This document shows, piece after piece, positions 16,224-24,819 of a stretch of DNA of 64,000 nucleotides (position 1 is the first letter of the stretch; every line of letters starts with the position of its first letter). The translations under genes and the position numbers were made by a program. The stretch is from positions 62,001 to 126,000 of the forward strand of contig NZ_JAKRNM010000006.1 of the NCBI RefSeq assembly GCF_022346995.1, written 5' to 3'. The stretch is from Paenibacillus sp. ACRRY. GTDB taxonomy: Bacteria; Bacillota; Bacilli; Paenibacillales; Paenibacillaceae. The notes under the pieces are model-generated. The model was not told where the DNA came from, ran no database searches, and saw only the letters and a list, made by a program, of their open reading frames with translations.

Positions 16224-17275
16224 ACGAACTGAGTGATAAACAACAATCGGCTCCATCCTATATTTTGGCGGTGGAGACCAGCTGTGATGAAACATCGGTT
16301 GCCGTGGTCAAGGATGGACAGGAAGTGCTGTCCAACCTGATCTCGAGTCAGATTGAGACACATAAGGCGTTTGGTGGGGTTGTGCCTGAGGTCGCTTCAC
16401 GTAAGCATGTTGAAGTGATCACCTTAATGATGGAACAGGCGATTGAACAATCCGGTATCCGTCCAAGAGACCTTAGCGCGATCGCCGTAACGCAGGGACC
16501 TGGTCTGGTGGGTGCATTGCTGGTAGGTATCGTTGCGGCCAAAACACTTGCCATGGCTCTGGGCAAACCGCTCATTGGCACGCATCATATTGCAGGCCAT
16601 ATCTATGCCAACCGGCTTACACATGAATTGCAATATCCTGCGATGGCTCTGGTTGTGTCTGGCGGCCATACGGAGCTTGTGCATATGGAGTCCGAGGGTA
16701 AGTTTAAACTGATTGGCCGGACGCGGGATGATGCTGTAGGCGAGGCATATGACAAGGTAGCACGTGCCTTGGGTTGCCCGTATCCGGGTGGCCCTCATGT
16801 GGACAGAATGGCGTCTGAAGCAGAACAGGTTGTGCCGTTACCTCGGGTGTGGCTGGAAGCCGGTTCTTACGATTTTAGTCTCAGTGGATTGAAATCTGCC
16901 GTGCTGAATGCACTCAATCAGGCCAAAATGCGTGGAGAAACGCTGGAACCCTCTGCTGTTGCACGCGGATTCCAGGAAGCTGTTGTGGAAGTATTGGTTG
17001 AGAAAGCGGTACGGGCCGTTCGCGAATACGGGTCACGCCAGCTGCTGCTGTGCGGAGGCGTTGCGGCTAACCGTGGATTACGCTCGGCTTTGCAGGAGCG
17101 CTGTGCCAAGGAAGGGCTCGAATTGCTGATTCCTCCGATGGAGTACTGCACGGATAATGCCGCGATGATCGGAGCTGCTGCTTATTTGAAATGGCAGCGG
17201 GGGGAAATCTCGGAATTTGATGCCAAGGCAGATCCGGGATTATCCTTGGAGGCATGGTCTGTTCAGTCTGTGTAG
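16220..17275 (+). CDS. tsaD: tRNA N6-threonylcarbamoyladenosine transferase TsaD
   Basis: 351 residues. 'ILAVETSCDETSVAVV' opens the protein, 'HHIAGHIYANRL' supplies the metal-binding His pair, and 'LVVSGGHTELV' and 'PYPGGPHVDRM' are family marks; 'YCTDNAAMIGAAA' closes it. Transfers the threonylcarbamoyl group to tRNA A37. ATG 16220 overlaps the rimI TGA and has taaggga upstream; longer in-frame starts within rimI are unlikely. Last gene of the operon (B. subtilis gcp/ydiE). Confidence 0.95.
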   Translation: MNELSDKQQSAPSYILAVETSCDETSVAVVKDGQEVLSNLISSQIETHKAFGGVVPEVASRKHVEVITLMMEQAIEQSGIRPRDLSAIAVTQGPGLVGALLVGIVAAKTLAMALGKPLIGTHHIAGHIYANRLTHELQYPAMALVVSGGHTELVHMESEGKFKLIGRTRDDAVGEAYDKVARALGCPYPGGPHVDRMASEAEQVVPLPRVWLEAGSYDFSLSGLKSAVLNALNQAKMRGETLEPSAVARGFQEAVVEVLVEKAVRAVREYGSRQLLLCGGVAANRGLRSALQERCAKEGLELLIPPMEYCTDNAAMIGAAAYLKWQRGEISEFDAKADPGLSLEAWSVQSV

Positions 17276-17296
17276 TCAGAGGTTGGAATTTAAGAG

Positions 17297-17325
17297 TTGA
17301 CAGCAGCAGGTGAAGAATGTATATT
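17297..17325 (+). promoter_or_regulatory. Promoter of the tandem T-box / leuA transcript
   Basis: TTGACA (17297-17302), exactly 17 nt, TATATT (17320-17325): close to the sigma-A consensus. It lies 20 nt after tsaD and 35 nt before the first T-box. Confidence 0.8.
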
Positions 17326-17359
17326 AGTTACAAATTTAAACAGGATATTGAAGTCCTGA

Positions 17360-17751
17360 ACCGAAAAACGCGATGAACAGGAATAGTAAGGTGAATCCGG
17401 GTCTTAGAGAGCTGCGGGGTGGTGCAACGCAGTCGAAGGAAACCTGAAACTCGCCTGGAAGCGGAACGATGGAACACGGAAACTCCTCAGGAGGACCGAA
17501 GGCCGAACAGGCCATGAGAAAGTACATCGTTACGGATTGCCTCCGTGATTGGGCCGTTGCCGTGTGGATGACCTGAATGTTAGGTAAGAACTCGGCAATA
17601 ACTAAGGGGATTTTTCATCCTTGAGGAAATAGATCCGTATGGACGCATAACGGAAATGTGCCTTGAGAGAATGGAAAGTCAACAAGAGTGGTACCGCGAT
17701 GGTTACAGCCTGTCGTCTCTTGCAATATTGCGAGAGATGGCAGGCTTTTTT
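17360..17751 (+). promoter_or_regulatory. T-box riboswitch 1 (leucine, CUC specifier)
   Basis: Starts with the 'cgatgaacaggaatagtaag' Stem-I entry and the 'agagagctgcggggtggtgc' region, then a specifier loop 'gaaactcgcc' whose CUC codon is followed by a purine (Leu). The T-box bulge sequence gagtggtaccgcg is at 17686-17698. The terminator stem at 17708-17745 ends in a T-run. An uncharged tRNA-Leu would stabilise the antiterminator and allow read-through into the second T-box. Confidence 0.92.
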
Positions 17752-17789
17752 GATTGAAAAAAAGGGTTACATACAATAAATGTAATGAA

Positions 17790-18108
17790 CGGGAGCAGTA
17801 AAACGATGAAGCGCTCAGAGAGCTGCGGGGTGGTGCGACGCAGTGGCTGGAATCGTTTGAATCTCGCCCGGGAACGGAGCTGTGGAAACAGGAAGTCCTG
17901 TGTACACAGCAACGGCTGACCACCGTTATAGGGTGTTTCTCCAGATTGCTCTACCAAGCAGCGTGATGAACAGCGCAGAGATGGTGAGTCTGGAGACGAC
18001 GAGGTGGATGATTTACGGCGCAAGCCGGGATCGTCAAGCAAGAGTGGTACCGCGGAGGGGAAATAACCCGCCGTCTCTTAGATGAGATGGCGGGTTATTT
18101 GTTTTGCT
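17790..18108 (+). promoter_or_regulatory. T-box riboswitch 2 (leucine, CUC specifier)
   Basis: A second complete leader: 'gggagcagtaaaacgatgaag', 'agagagctgcggggtggtgcg', specifier region 'tgaatctcgcccgg' with CUC followed by G, T-box gagtggtaccgcgg at 18042-18055, and a terminator whose arms (18061-18073 and 18088-18100, aaataacccgcc type) precede ttgtttt. It controls leuA after the first T-box has been passed. Confidence 0.92.
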
Positions 18109-18265
18109 GCCGGCAGCAGATGGGATGGGTATGCTAGAGCGATATTTTGGAATATGAGTAGGTCCAGGGTGCAAGTCGACGTGCGCTCAGGCGATATAAA
18201 AAACCAGCATAGATAATGTTTATCACGGAATACACATACATTGAAATTGATGGAGGCTGAGTATA

Positions 18266-19822
18266 ATGACAACGGAAATGAACAAGCGGAAAATTGAGAT
18301 TTTTGATACCACACTGCGTGATGGAGAACAGGCGCCAGGAGCCAGTCTGCAGCCGGAACAAAAAATTGAGCTGGCTCACCAACTGGCTGCGCTTGGCATT
18401 GACGTCATTGAGCCTGGATTCCCGATCTCCAGCCCAGGTGAGTTCGCGGCGGTTCAGGCGATATCCAGACAACTGCAAAACGTGGAAATTTGCGGGTTCG
18501 CCCGTGCGGTCAAAGGAGACATAGACGCTGCAGTGAAAGCAACTGCTGATGCTGCACGCCGCCGGATTCACCTGTTCATCTCTTCGTCAGATATCCATAT
18601 TGAGCACCAATTGCGTCGTCCGCGCAGTGAGGTGGTTGCTACTGCACGGGAGATGGTGTCCTATGCACGCCAGTTTACCGATATTGTAGAATTCACGGCT
18701 ATGGATGCAGCCCGGACCAAGATGGATGACCTGATCGAGATGATTGAGGTAGCTATTGAAGCTGGGGCCAGCATCATCAATCTGCCGGATACCGTCGGTT
18801 ACGCGCTGCCACATGAATACGGTGAGATGTTCCGCCGTGTCCGCGAGGGGGCAAGAAGTGGCGATCAAGTTCGGTATAGCGCGCACTGTCATAATGATCT
18901 GGGACTTGCAGTGGCGAACAGTTTGGCTGCGATCGCGAACGGGGCTTCCCAGATCGAAGTAACGATCAACGGAATCGGTGAGCGTACAGGAAACTGTGCA
19001 TTGGAGGAGCTGATCATGGCACTGGAGACACGAGGAGATGCCATTGGTGCCACAACCAATATCAAATTAAATCAGCTATACGAGACTTCTCGCCAGATCA
19101 GCCGGGCCATGCACTTCCCGATTGCTTATAACAAGCCTGTTGTCGGTCGCAATGCGTTCCAGCATGAATCGGGAATTCACCAGGATGGACTGCTGAAGAA
19201 TCGGAACACCTATGAAATCATGGATCCTGAAGCGTTGGGTATTCCACGCAGCATGATCATTCTGGGGAAACATTCGGGTCGTCACGCCCTGAAAGACCGC
19301 GTTCGCAAGTACGGTTTCGAACCAGATGAGCAGCAAATGGAGCAATTGTACGAAGTATTTAAGGAAACGGCTGACAAGCAAAAAGTGGTCAGTGATGATC
19401 AGCTGCTGCAAATGGTCAGCCAGACGATGAACATTCCTGCGCAGGATTATGAGCTGGTTGAACTGCAGGTAACGGCAGGCAGCATGACGGATCGAATGGC
19501 AGCCGTTCGGATCCGGACAGGTGCGGGCGAACAGACGTATTCTGCGGTTGGCAGCGGACCGGTAGAAGCAGCCATTCGTGCGATCGGTCAGAGCATTTCC
19601 GATGATATCAGCTTCGTGGACATGGAAATCCATGCGCTGAGCGGAGGAGAAGAGGCGACGGCAGAGGCAGCTGTTGCCGTGGAGCGTGCAGGTCGGGAAT
19701 TCAGAGGAACGGCTACGCACAATGATATTGTTATGGCAGCAGGTCTTGCCTATGTGGCAGCATGTAACGCTGCGGGACTTAAGGCAGAGTCAACGGAAAG
19801 CGACAAGTCGGTACACGTGTAG
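18266..19822 (+). CDS. leuA: 2-isopropylmalate synthase
   Basis: 518 residues, full length. 'IFDTTLRDGEQAPGASL' (residues 12-28) holds the metal-binding Asp, 'HCHNDLGLAVANSLAA' (about 208) the HxH metal ligands, 'NGIGERTGN' is conserved. The C-terminal LeuA allosteric domain (about 390-505) binds leucine for feedback control. Catalyses acetyl-CoA plus 2-oxoisovalerate to 2-isopropylmalate, the first step of leucine synthesis. ATG 18266 follows tggaggctgag. Regulated by two T-boxes in series; stands alone, without leuBCD beside it. Confidence 0.95.
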   Translation: MTTEMNKRKIEIFDTTLRDGEQAPGASLQPEQKIELAHQLAALGIDVIEPGFPISSPGEFAAVQAISRQLQNVEICGFARAVKGDIDAAVKATADAARRRIHLFISSSDIHIEHQLRRPRSEVVATAREMVSYARQFTDIVEFTAMDAARTKMDDLIEMIEVAIEAGASIINLPDTVGYALPHEYGEMFRRVREGARSGDQVRYSAHCHNDLGLAVANSLAAIANGASQIEVTINGIGERTGNCALEELIMALETRGDAIGATTNIKLNQLYETSRQISRAMHFPIAYNKPVVGRNAFQHESGIHQDGLLKNRNTYEIMDPEALGIPRSMIILGKHSGRHALKDRVRKYGFEPDEQQMEQLYEVFKETADKQKVVSDDQLLQMVSQTMNIPAQDYELVELQVTAGSMTDRMAAVRIRTGAGEQTYSAVGSGPVEAAIRAIGQSISDDISFVDMEIHALSGGEEATAEAAVAVERAGREFRGTATHNDIVMAAGLAYVAACNAAGLKAESTESDKSVHV

Positions 19823-19871
19823 AAATGGTTGAATGAGCAAGGTAAAGAGTGAAGTGACTTATTGGAAATTG

Positions 19872-19906
19872 AAAAGCAGACCTTAGTTCTGAAGGTCTGC
19901 TTTTGT
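19872..19906 (+). terminator. Intrinsic terminator of leuA
   Basis: A 13-bp perfect stem (aaaagcagacctt 19872-19884 with 19892-19904), 7-nt loop, T-rich end. Confidence 0.88.
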
Positions 19907-19964
19907 CTGATTATGTGAGATAATCTATATAAGTAAAAAGCGATCTGTCAAGGTGTGATTATAG

Positions 19965-20191
19965 TTATCCACATATTCAGGATAATTTGTGGGTAACTAG
20001 ACCAAAGTCAATCCAGCAATGTTTTCGAAACTAAAAGGTTTTAGGGGATAGTGTGAAGGTGTTGTATCCACAAACTTGTGGATAACGTGGATAACTTGGT
20101 GGATAAATATGGTTTTTGTTCAAAAAAGCGATTCTACCGCTGTATAATTAACTTCATTAAACTGCTTGCTATCTTGCTTTTCTGTGGATAA
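19965..20191. promoter_or_regulatory. DnaA-box cluster between leuA and ydiF
   Basis: Seven DnaA boxes (consensus TTATCCACA) in 227 bp. Perfect copies: 19965-19973 (+), 20077-20085 (-), 20183-20191 (-). One-mismatch copies: 19988-19996 (-, TTACCCACA), 20064-20072 (+, GTATCCACA), 20086-20094 (-), 20098-20106 (-). Several abut each other. No dnaA or dnaN gene is near, so this is not oriC; it resembles the DnaA-box clusters that bind DnaA away from oriC and restrain initiation in B. subtilis. The rest of the 575-base gap is AT-rich. Confidence 0.8.
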
Positions 20192-20298
20192 ACATGATAT
20201 GAAGTAGAACAAAAATATTTTTCACAATTCGAGTAAATTTGACAAATGCAAAATCTCTAAATTAATCTCTGATGTGATTCGAATCAACAAAAACAGCA

Positions 20299-20330
20299 AA
20301 AAAGCCGATCCCCTCAAGGAGTCGGCTTTT
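20299..20330 (-). terminator. Leftward terminator of the ABC-F gene
   Basis: Minus-strand AAAAGCCGA(C)TCC...GGATCGGCTTTTTT: arms 20301-20311 and 20318-20330 with a short loop and a T-run on the leftward strand. Confidence 0.8.
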
Positions 20331-20397
20331 ACTGTTTCTCTTTGTATTAACTTAACTTGACACATGAGTCCACTATGGACGCTGAAGAGTCGAGAGT

Positions 20398-22353
20398 TCA
20401 AGACTCGAGCGCGAGGGCTTCCCAATCTTCGTACGCTTTGGCCAGCTGGAGCTTCCGCGCTTCCGCGTCTCCCTGAAGCTCCTGCAGCTTCATGTAATCC
20501 TGATACACCTCTGGCAGAGCCATCTGGGCTTCAAGCTCCGTAATTTCCGTTTCCAGTTTCGCAATCTCCTGTTCGAGTGCTTCCTGTTTCCGCTGCCGGT
20601 TACGTTCATCACGCTTGGCCTGCTTGTCTGCTTCGAATGAAGCGGCTCCGGATTTCTCGGTTGGTTCCTGATCTGGTTTCACAGACCGTTTAGAGGAAGA
20701 GAGCGCTGCTTCTGCGGCTTCACGTGCGATGTCTTCAAGCTCCTGCTTCTTCTCAATATAGTCATCATAGTTTCCGAGGTAATGCTCTGTTCCTCCAGGA
20801 TGCAGCTCTACGATCCGTTCAGCCATTTTGTTGAGGAAATACCGGTCATGAGAGATGAAGAGCAGTGTGCCCTCATAATCCATGAGCGCTGCTTCCAGCA
20901 CTTCTTTGGCGAAAAGGTCGAGATGGTTGGTAGGCTCATCGAGTATGAGCATATTGGCTTCCTTGAGCATGAGCTTGGAGAGAGAGACACGAGCCTTCTC
21001 ACCGCCACTCAATGAGGAGATCTTTTTGAGTACATCATCTCCGCTGAACAAGAAGTTGCCAAGTACAGTGCGAATTCTTGCTTCCTCCATGCCGGGATAC
21101 GCGCTCCACAGCTCTTCCAAAACCGTATTATTGGGGTTTAGTCCCGTTTGCTCCTGATCATAATAGCCGATCTGCACCTTGGTTCCCCACTGGATCTGGC
21201 CACTTACCGGACGCAGGCTTCCGGTGAGGCATTTCAGCATCGTGGATTTCCCAATCCCGTTCGGTCCGATCAGGGCTACCGTTTCCCCGCGCCTAAGATC
21301 AAATGAGACATTGCGAAATAATGGCGAAGCTTCATCGTAAGCGACGGAAAGATCGTCTACACGAAGCACTTCCTTACCCGACATGACTGCTGTCTCAAAA
21401 GAAAAATGAGCTTTCTTCAAATCACCCATCGGCTTGTCCAGACGTTCCATCTTGTCCAGTGCCTTACGGCGGCTCTGAGCACGCTTCGTCGTGGACGCAC
21501 GTACAATATTTTTCTGTACAAAATCCTCCATCTTGGCGATCTCATCCTGCTGTTTCTCATACTGTTTCATCTGACTCTCATACTCGGCTGCCTTCAGCTC
21601 CATATAACGACTGTAGTTCCCTGTGTACTTTTTGGAACGGTGCCGTTCAATCTCCACAATGGTGGTCACCAGTCGATCAAGGAAATACCGGTCATGGGAT
21701 ACAACGAGCAGTGCCCCTGAATAACCTCTTAGATAATCTTCCAGCCAGGTTAGGGTCGGAATGTCCAGATAGTTGGTAGGCTCGTCCAGCATGAGCAGGT
21801 CGGGTGCCTGAAGCAGAATGCGGGCAAGTGCAAGACGTGTCTTTTGTCCGCCGCTTAGCGTAGCTATTGGAGTATCGGGTGAAAATTCGCCAAAGCCCAT
21901 ACCGTGCAAGACGCTGCGGATGCGCGTTTCCATCGCATAACCGCCGTGGTCCTTGAACCAGTCCGATCGCTGGGCGTAGCGTTCAAGCAGGTCCGCATAT
22001 TTTTTCTCGTCCTCCATCTGGGCCGGATCGGCAATATCCTGTTCCATCTTCCGCAGTTCAGCCTCAGCCTGGGTCAAATGGGAGAAAACATGCATCATCT
22101 CTTCCCAGATGGAGCGGTCGGATTGCAAACCACTGTTCTGGGCGAGATAACCCAGGGTTGTCTCTTTGGATTTGAAAATCTGTCCGCCATCATAGGACAT
22201 TTCGCCCGCAATGATTTTGAGCAGGGTGGATTTCCCTGCACCATTCACGCCCACGAGTCCGATGCGTTCGCGTTCTAATATTTGTAAGTTCACGCCGTCC
22301 AGAATCGGATCGACACCATAACGTTTAATAATTCCGGATACTTGCAGCAGCAT
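20398..22353 (-). CDS. ABC-F family ATPase (YdiF-like)
   Basis: About 651 residues. Two ABC cassettes lie in one chain without membrane helices: Walker A 'GVNGAGKSTLLK' and 'GPNGIGKSTMLK', signatures 'LSGGQKTRLALA' and 'LSGGEKARVSLS', Walker B 'LLMLDEPTNYLD' and 'MLILDEPTNHLD'. The linker between them is charged and helical. A Glu/Lys-rich coiled-coil extension occupies the last 120 residues. ABC-F proteins act on the ribosome as translation factors or resistance factors. I prefer the start seven codons inside the longest frame (MLLQVSG), because GGAGG overlaps the first ATG and lies 11 nt before the second. B. subtilis ydiF also lies near gcp/tsaD. Confidence 0.9.
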   Translation of the reverse strand: MLLQVSGIIKRYGVDPILDGVNLQILERERIGLVGVNGAGKSTLLKIIAGEMSYDGGQIFKSKETTLGYLAQNSGLQSDRSIWEEMMHVFSHLTQAEAELRKMEQDIADPAQMEDEKKYADLLERYAQRSDWFKDHGGYAMETRIRSVLHGMGFGEFSPDTPIATLSGGQKTRLALARILLQAPDLLMLDEPTNYLDIPTLTWLEDYLRGYSGALLVVSHDRYFLDRLVTTIVEIERHRSKKYTGNYSRYMELKAAEYESQMKQYEKQQDEIAKMEDFVQKNIVRASTTKRAQSRRKALDKMERLDKPMGDLKKAHFSFETAVMSGKEVLRVDDLSVAYDEASPLFRNVSFDLRRGETVALIGPNGIGKSTMLKCLTGSLRPVSGQIQWGTKVQIGYYDQEQTGLNPNNTVLEELWSAYPGMEEARIRTVLGNFLFSGDDVLKKISSLSGGEKARVSLSKLMLKEANMLILDEPTNHLDLFAKEVLEAALMDYEGTLLFISHDRYFLNKMAERIVELHPGGTEHYLGNYDDYIEKKQELEDIAREAAEAALSSSKRSVKPDQEPTEKSGAASFEADKQAKRDERNRQRKQEALEQEIAKLETEITELEAQMALPEVYQDYMKLQELQGDAEARKLQLAKAYEDWEALALES

Positions 22354-22631
22354 ATAATTAAGTTCCTCCATAGGTCCAGTTCTTGATTACTCAACTACAT
22401 TCCAGTTTACATGAAATACAGATCAAATGCACCGATAACGAGCGCCCCGGCGTGTAGTCTTTTTGCTCAATCAATGATAAACTGAAAGAAGACATGTGAA
22501 TATATGAGGATTTTGCAGAAAATCACTCATTTTAATTTTTTCAACGAGACGACAACTGGTCTTAACATATAATTGTTTTGAATTAAATGCTTTTTACTAC
22601 CTTCCCCATCAACAGGAGGTTATTCAGGAAC
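22354..22631. other. Divergent promoter region between ABC-F and 5-FTHF cyclo-ligase genes
   Basis: About 280 AT-rich bases. A TATAAT lies at 22568-22573 on the + strand, 60 nt before the cyclo-ligase start, but I see no good -35 at proper distance. Nothing else recognisable. Confidence 0.4.
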
Positions 22632-23255
22632 ATGCAGGACCGGACGGAACCCAAAAGCCAGCTTCGTTCCAGACTGATGAAGAGTCGTGATCTGATGGAT
22701 GAGGCAATTCGGCAGCATGCCATGAGTGAAGTTAGTCTTGTGGCTAAACAGGAGCTGCAGCGACTTCGGCAGGACAAGCAGAGATTGACGATCTTCAGCT
22801 ACTTGTCTTATAGAAGCGAAGCATCCACGGCCTTTCTGTTTGAGGAAGGTTGGAAGCACGGCGACAGGATGTTCGCACCGAAAGTACTGGCAAATCCGGC
22901 CCGTATGGAATTAAGGCGGGTGGACGGAGAGCAGGATATTGAGCCTGGCGTATGGGGGATCCCGGAACCCAAAGACACCTGCGAGGTGCTTCAGCGTGAG
23001 GAATGGCCCGATATTGATCTCGTCATTGTACCCGGGCTTGGGTATGATCTTCATGGCGGACGAATCGGTTATGGTGGCGGTTATTATGACCGATTTGCCG
23101 AGCAGCTTGAAGCAGAGTGCTTCAAGGCGGGGAAAAGGCCGCTTCTCGCTGCACTCGTCTTGCCGGGTCAACTGCAGGATGACATTCCGATGGACCCGTT
23201 TGATCTGCGTATGGATCTGTTGATGACAACCGAAGGTATACTACATATCGAATAA
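22632..23255 (+). CDS. 5-formyltetrahydrofolate cyclo-ligase
   Basis: About 207 residues. 'KSQLRSRLMKSRDLM' at the start, 'IFSYLSYRSEASTAF', 'GVWGIPEPK' and the nucleotide-binding 'VPGLGYDLHGGRIGYGGGYYDRF' are family hallmarks. ATP-dependent conversion of 5-formyl-THF to 5,10-methenyl-THF. ATG 22632 is 12 nt after aggagg (22615-22620); a longer in-frame start at 22587 lacks a site. First of three adjacent rightward genes; MoCo genes follow. Confidence 0.9.
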   Translation: MQDRTEPKSQLRSRLMKSRDLMDEAIRQHAMSEVSLVAKQELQRLRQDKQRLTIFSYLSYRSEASTAFLFEEGWKHGDRMFAPKVLANPARMELRRVDGEQDIEPGVWGIPEPKDTCEVLQREEWPDIDLVIVPGLGYDLHGGRIGYGGGYYDRFAEQLEAECFKAGKRPLLAALVLPGQLQDDIPMDPFDLRMDLLMTTEGILHIE

Positions 23256-23264
23256 AGGGTTGTG

Positions 23265-23777
23265 ATGGTATTGAACTCCAATGCAAGGAATGGATCGGAT
23301 TCCAGCGAAGGTAAGCTGACACATTTTAACGAGCAGGGACGTGCCCGTATGGTGGATATTTCGGGTAAGGAAGTAACTGTGCGTACGGCAGTGGCCGTAT
23401 CCAAAGTAACGATGAACCCCTCCACACTGGAAGCCATTCGGGAGGGACGGATCGGGAAGGGCGATGTCCTCGCTGTGGCTCAAATCGCAGGAATCCAAGG
23501 CGCCAAGAAAACGTCAGACTGGATTCCGATGTGCCATCCGCTGGCACTGAATGGTGTGGATATTCGTTTTGAGGACAATGGACTGGACGAACTATCGATT
23601 CAGGTCACGGTCAAAACCGAAGGCAAAACCGGTGTCGAGATGGAGGCGCTCACGGCGGCTTCGGCAGCGGCACTGACGATCTATGACATGTGCAAAGCAT
23701 TACAAAAAGACATGATTATCGGACCAACGATGCTGCAATCCAAAAGTGGTGGCAAAAACGGTGATTTCAACCGATAA
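23265..23777 (+). CDS. moaC: Cyclic pyranopterin monophosphate synthase MoaC
   Basis: About 170 residues. 'LTHFNEQGRARMVDISGKEVTVRTAVA' (residues 18-44), 'GDVLAVAQIAGIQGAKKTSDWIPMCHPL' and 'KTGVEMEALTAASAAALTIYDMCKA' are MoaC signatures, with the Lys and His/Asp pairs of the active site. Acts after MoaA in molybdenum cofactor synthesis. ATG 23265 follows ataaaggg by five bases; GTG 23262 is an alternative. 9 nt downstream of the cyclo-ligase gene. Confidence 0.93.
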   Translation: MVLNSNARNGSDSSEGKLTHFNEQGRARMVDISGKEVTVRTAVAVSKVTMNPSTLEAIREGRIGKGDVLAVAQIAGIQGAKKTSDWIPMCHPLALNGVDIRFEDNGLDELSIQVTVKTEGKTGVEMEALTAASAAALTIYDMCKALQKDMIIGPTMLQSKSGGKNGDFNR

Positions 23778-23814
23778 GGGACATTTATTTTCATAGAGGA
23801 GAAGGGTGATCTTT

Positions 23815-24300
23815 ATGGTGTGGAGAACAGCAATCCTGACAGCCAGCGACAAAGGGGCCCGCGGGGAACGTGAGGATACGAGTGCACAAGTAATCCGGGA
23901 GCTAGTGGAAGAAGAACTGGGTGGGGAGATCGTGGAATACCGCATCGTTCCGGATGAACCCGATGAGATTATTGCGGCCTTGATTGAGATGACAGACTAT
24001 TTTCATGCAGACCTTGTACTAACGACCGGAGGTACGGAGCTGGCGATTCGTGATATTACACCGGAAGCCACGCGTCGGGTCATTGAACGTGAAGTTCCGG
24101 GAATGGCAGAAGCGATGAGATACAGCGTTATGAGCAAAAATCGTTCGGCCATGCTGTTCCGGGGCGTGTGCGGGATTCGTGGACGTACGCTGATTGTCAA
24201 TTTGCCAGGTACACCGAAGGGTGTGCATGAGCATCTGGCTGCAATTATGGATCAGCTTCCCGAAGCGCTTCTGATGGTTACAGGACAATTTAAGCAATAA
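23815..24300 (+). CDS. MogA/MoaB family molybdenum cofactor biosynthesis protein
   Basis: 161 residues. 'TAILTASDKGARGEREDTSAQVI' start, 'LVLTTGGTELAIRDITPEAT' (molybdopterin-binding GG-x-x loop) and 'IVNLPGTPKGVHEHLAAI' are diagnostic. Adenylates molybdopterin before molybdate insertion (MogA activity) or is a MoaB relative; sequence alone does not settle which. ATG 23815 is preceded by gaggagaaggg. Directly after moaC. Confidence 0.9.
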   Translation: MVWRTAILTASDKGARGEREDTSAQVIRELVEEELGGEIVEYRIVPDEPDEIIAALIEMTDYFHADLVLTTGGTELAIRDITPEATRRVIEREVPGMAEAMRYSVMSKNRSAMLFRGVCGIRGRTLIVNLPGTPKGVHEHLAAIMDQLPEALLMVTGQFKQ

Positions 24301-24371
24301 CGGCAATGCACCCCTGAAGCAGTAGAATTAAAAATCGTTTCTTTTATACTCCTTAGTTGATTTTGCGGGTT

Positions 24372-24399
24372 ATGTAAGTGGTTACATCTGTGGTATGAT
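24372..24399 (+). promoter_or_regulatory. Possible tatA promoter with palindrome
   Basis: An extended -10 (TGG-TATGAT, -10 at 24394-24399) follows an inverted repeat ATGTAA-GTGG-TTACAT (24372-24387) that would cover the -35 zone. A canonical -35 is missing, so an activator or repressor site is possible. Confidence 0.35.
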
Positions 24400-24487
24400 G
24401 GGCTTAATTGTAAATTACAGCAGAGACATCTATGAGTGTAGGGCCAAGTGTACGCATCTTCGAAGCTTGAGACGAGGAGGAATATCA

Positions 24488-24742
24488 ATGTTAAGTTCCA
24501 TTGGACCAACAGGTTTTATTTTGCTGGCCGTGATCGCTTTATTGCTGTTTGGACCTAACAAGCTCCCGGAACTGGGACGTGCTGTCGGACGTACCTTCCG
24601 TGAATTCAAAGAGGGCGCACGTGAAATCATCTCTGACGATGATTCGTCCAACCGCAAAGAGCAGGAGAAATCCAAGCCGATGGCAGTGGATAGTGAGCCT
24701 GAGTCCGCTCCCAAGCCTGCAGACAAGCGTCTGCCGGAGTGA
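24488..24742 (+). CDS. tatA: Twin-arginine translocase subunit TatA/TatE
   Basis: 84 residues: one N-terminal membrane helix ('GFILLAVIALLLFG'), the hinge 'FGPNKLPELGRAVGRTFREFKEGARE' with its Phe-Gly and amphipathic helix, then a charged tail. Pore-forming subunit for folded-protein export. ATG 24488 follows gaggaggaatatca. tatC is next; a hairpin lies between them. Confidence 0.92.
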   Translation: MLSSIGPTGFILLAVIALLLFGPNKLPELGRAVGRTFREFKEGAREIISDDDSSNRKEQEKSKPMAVDSEPESAPKPADKRLPE

Positions 24743-24765
24743 CCTGACGGCAATGAATGAGAAAT

Positions 24766-24788
24766 CCCTTCCTGCCGGAAGGGTTTTG
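24766..24788 (+). terminator. Hairpin between tatA and tatC
   Basis: CCCTTCC/GGAAGGG around a 4-nt loop followed by tttt. It may make tatA more abundant than tatC by partial termination. Confidence 0.6.
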
Positions 24789-24819
24789 TATTTTAAGCTG
24801 GCAATAATGGAGGGCAGGA

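Noticed and set aside
20118..20152. Promoter with TATAAT near 20150 on the + strand
   Set aside because: No -35 at usable distance and no rightward gene follows.
19965..20191. Chromosomal origin (oriC)
   Set aside because: DnaA boxes are clustered but dnaA, dnaN, rpmH and an obvious unwinding element with DnaA-trio are absent nearby.
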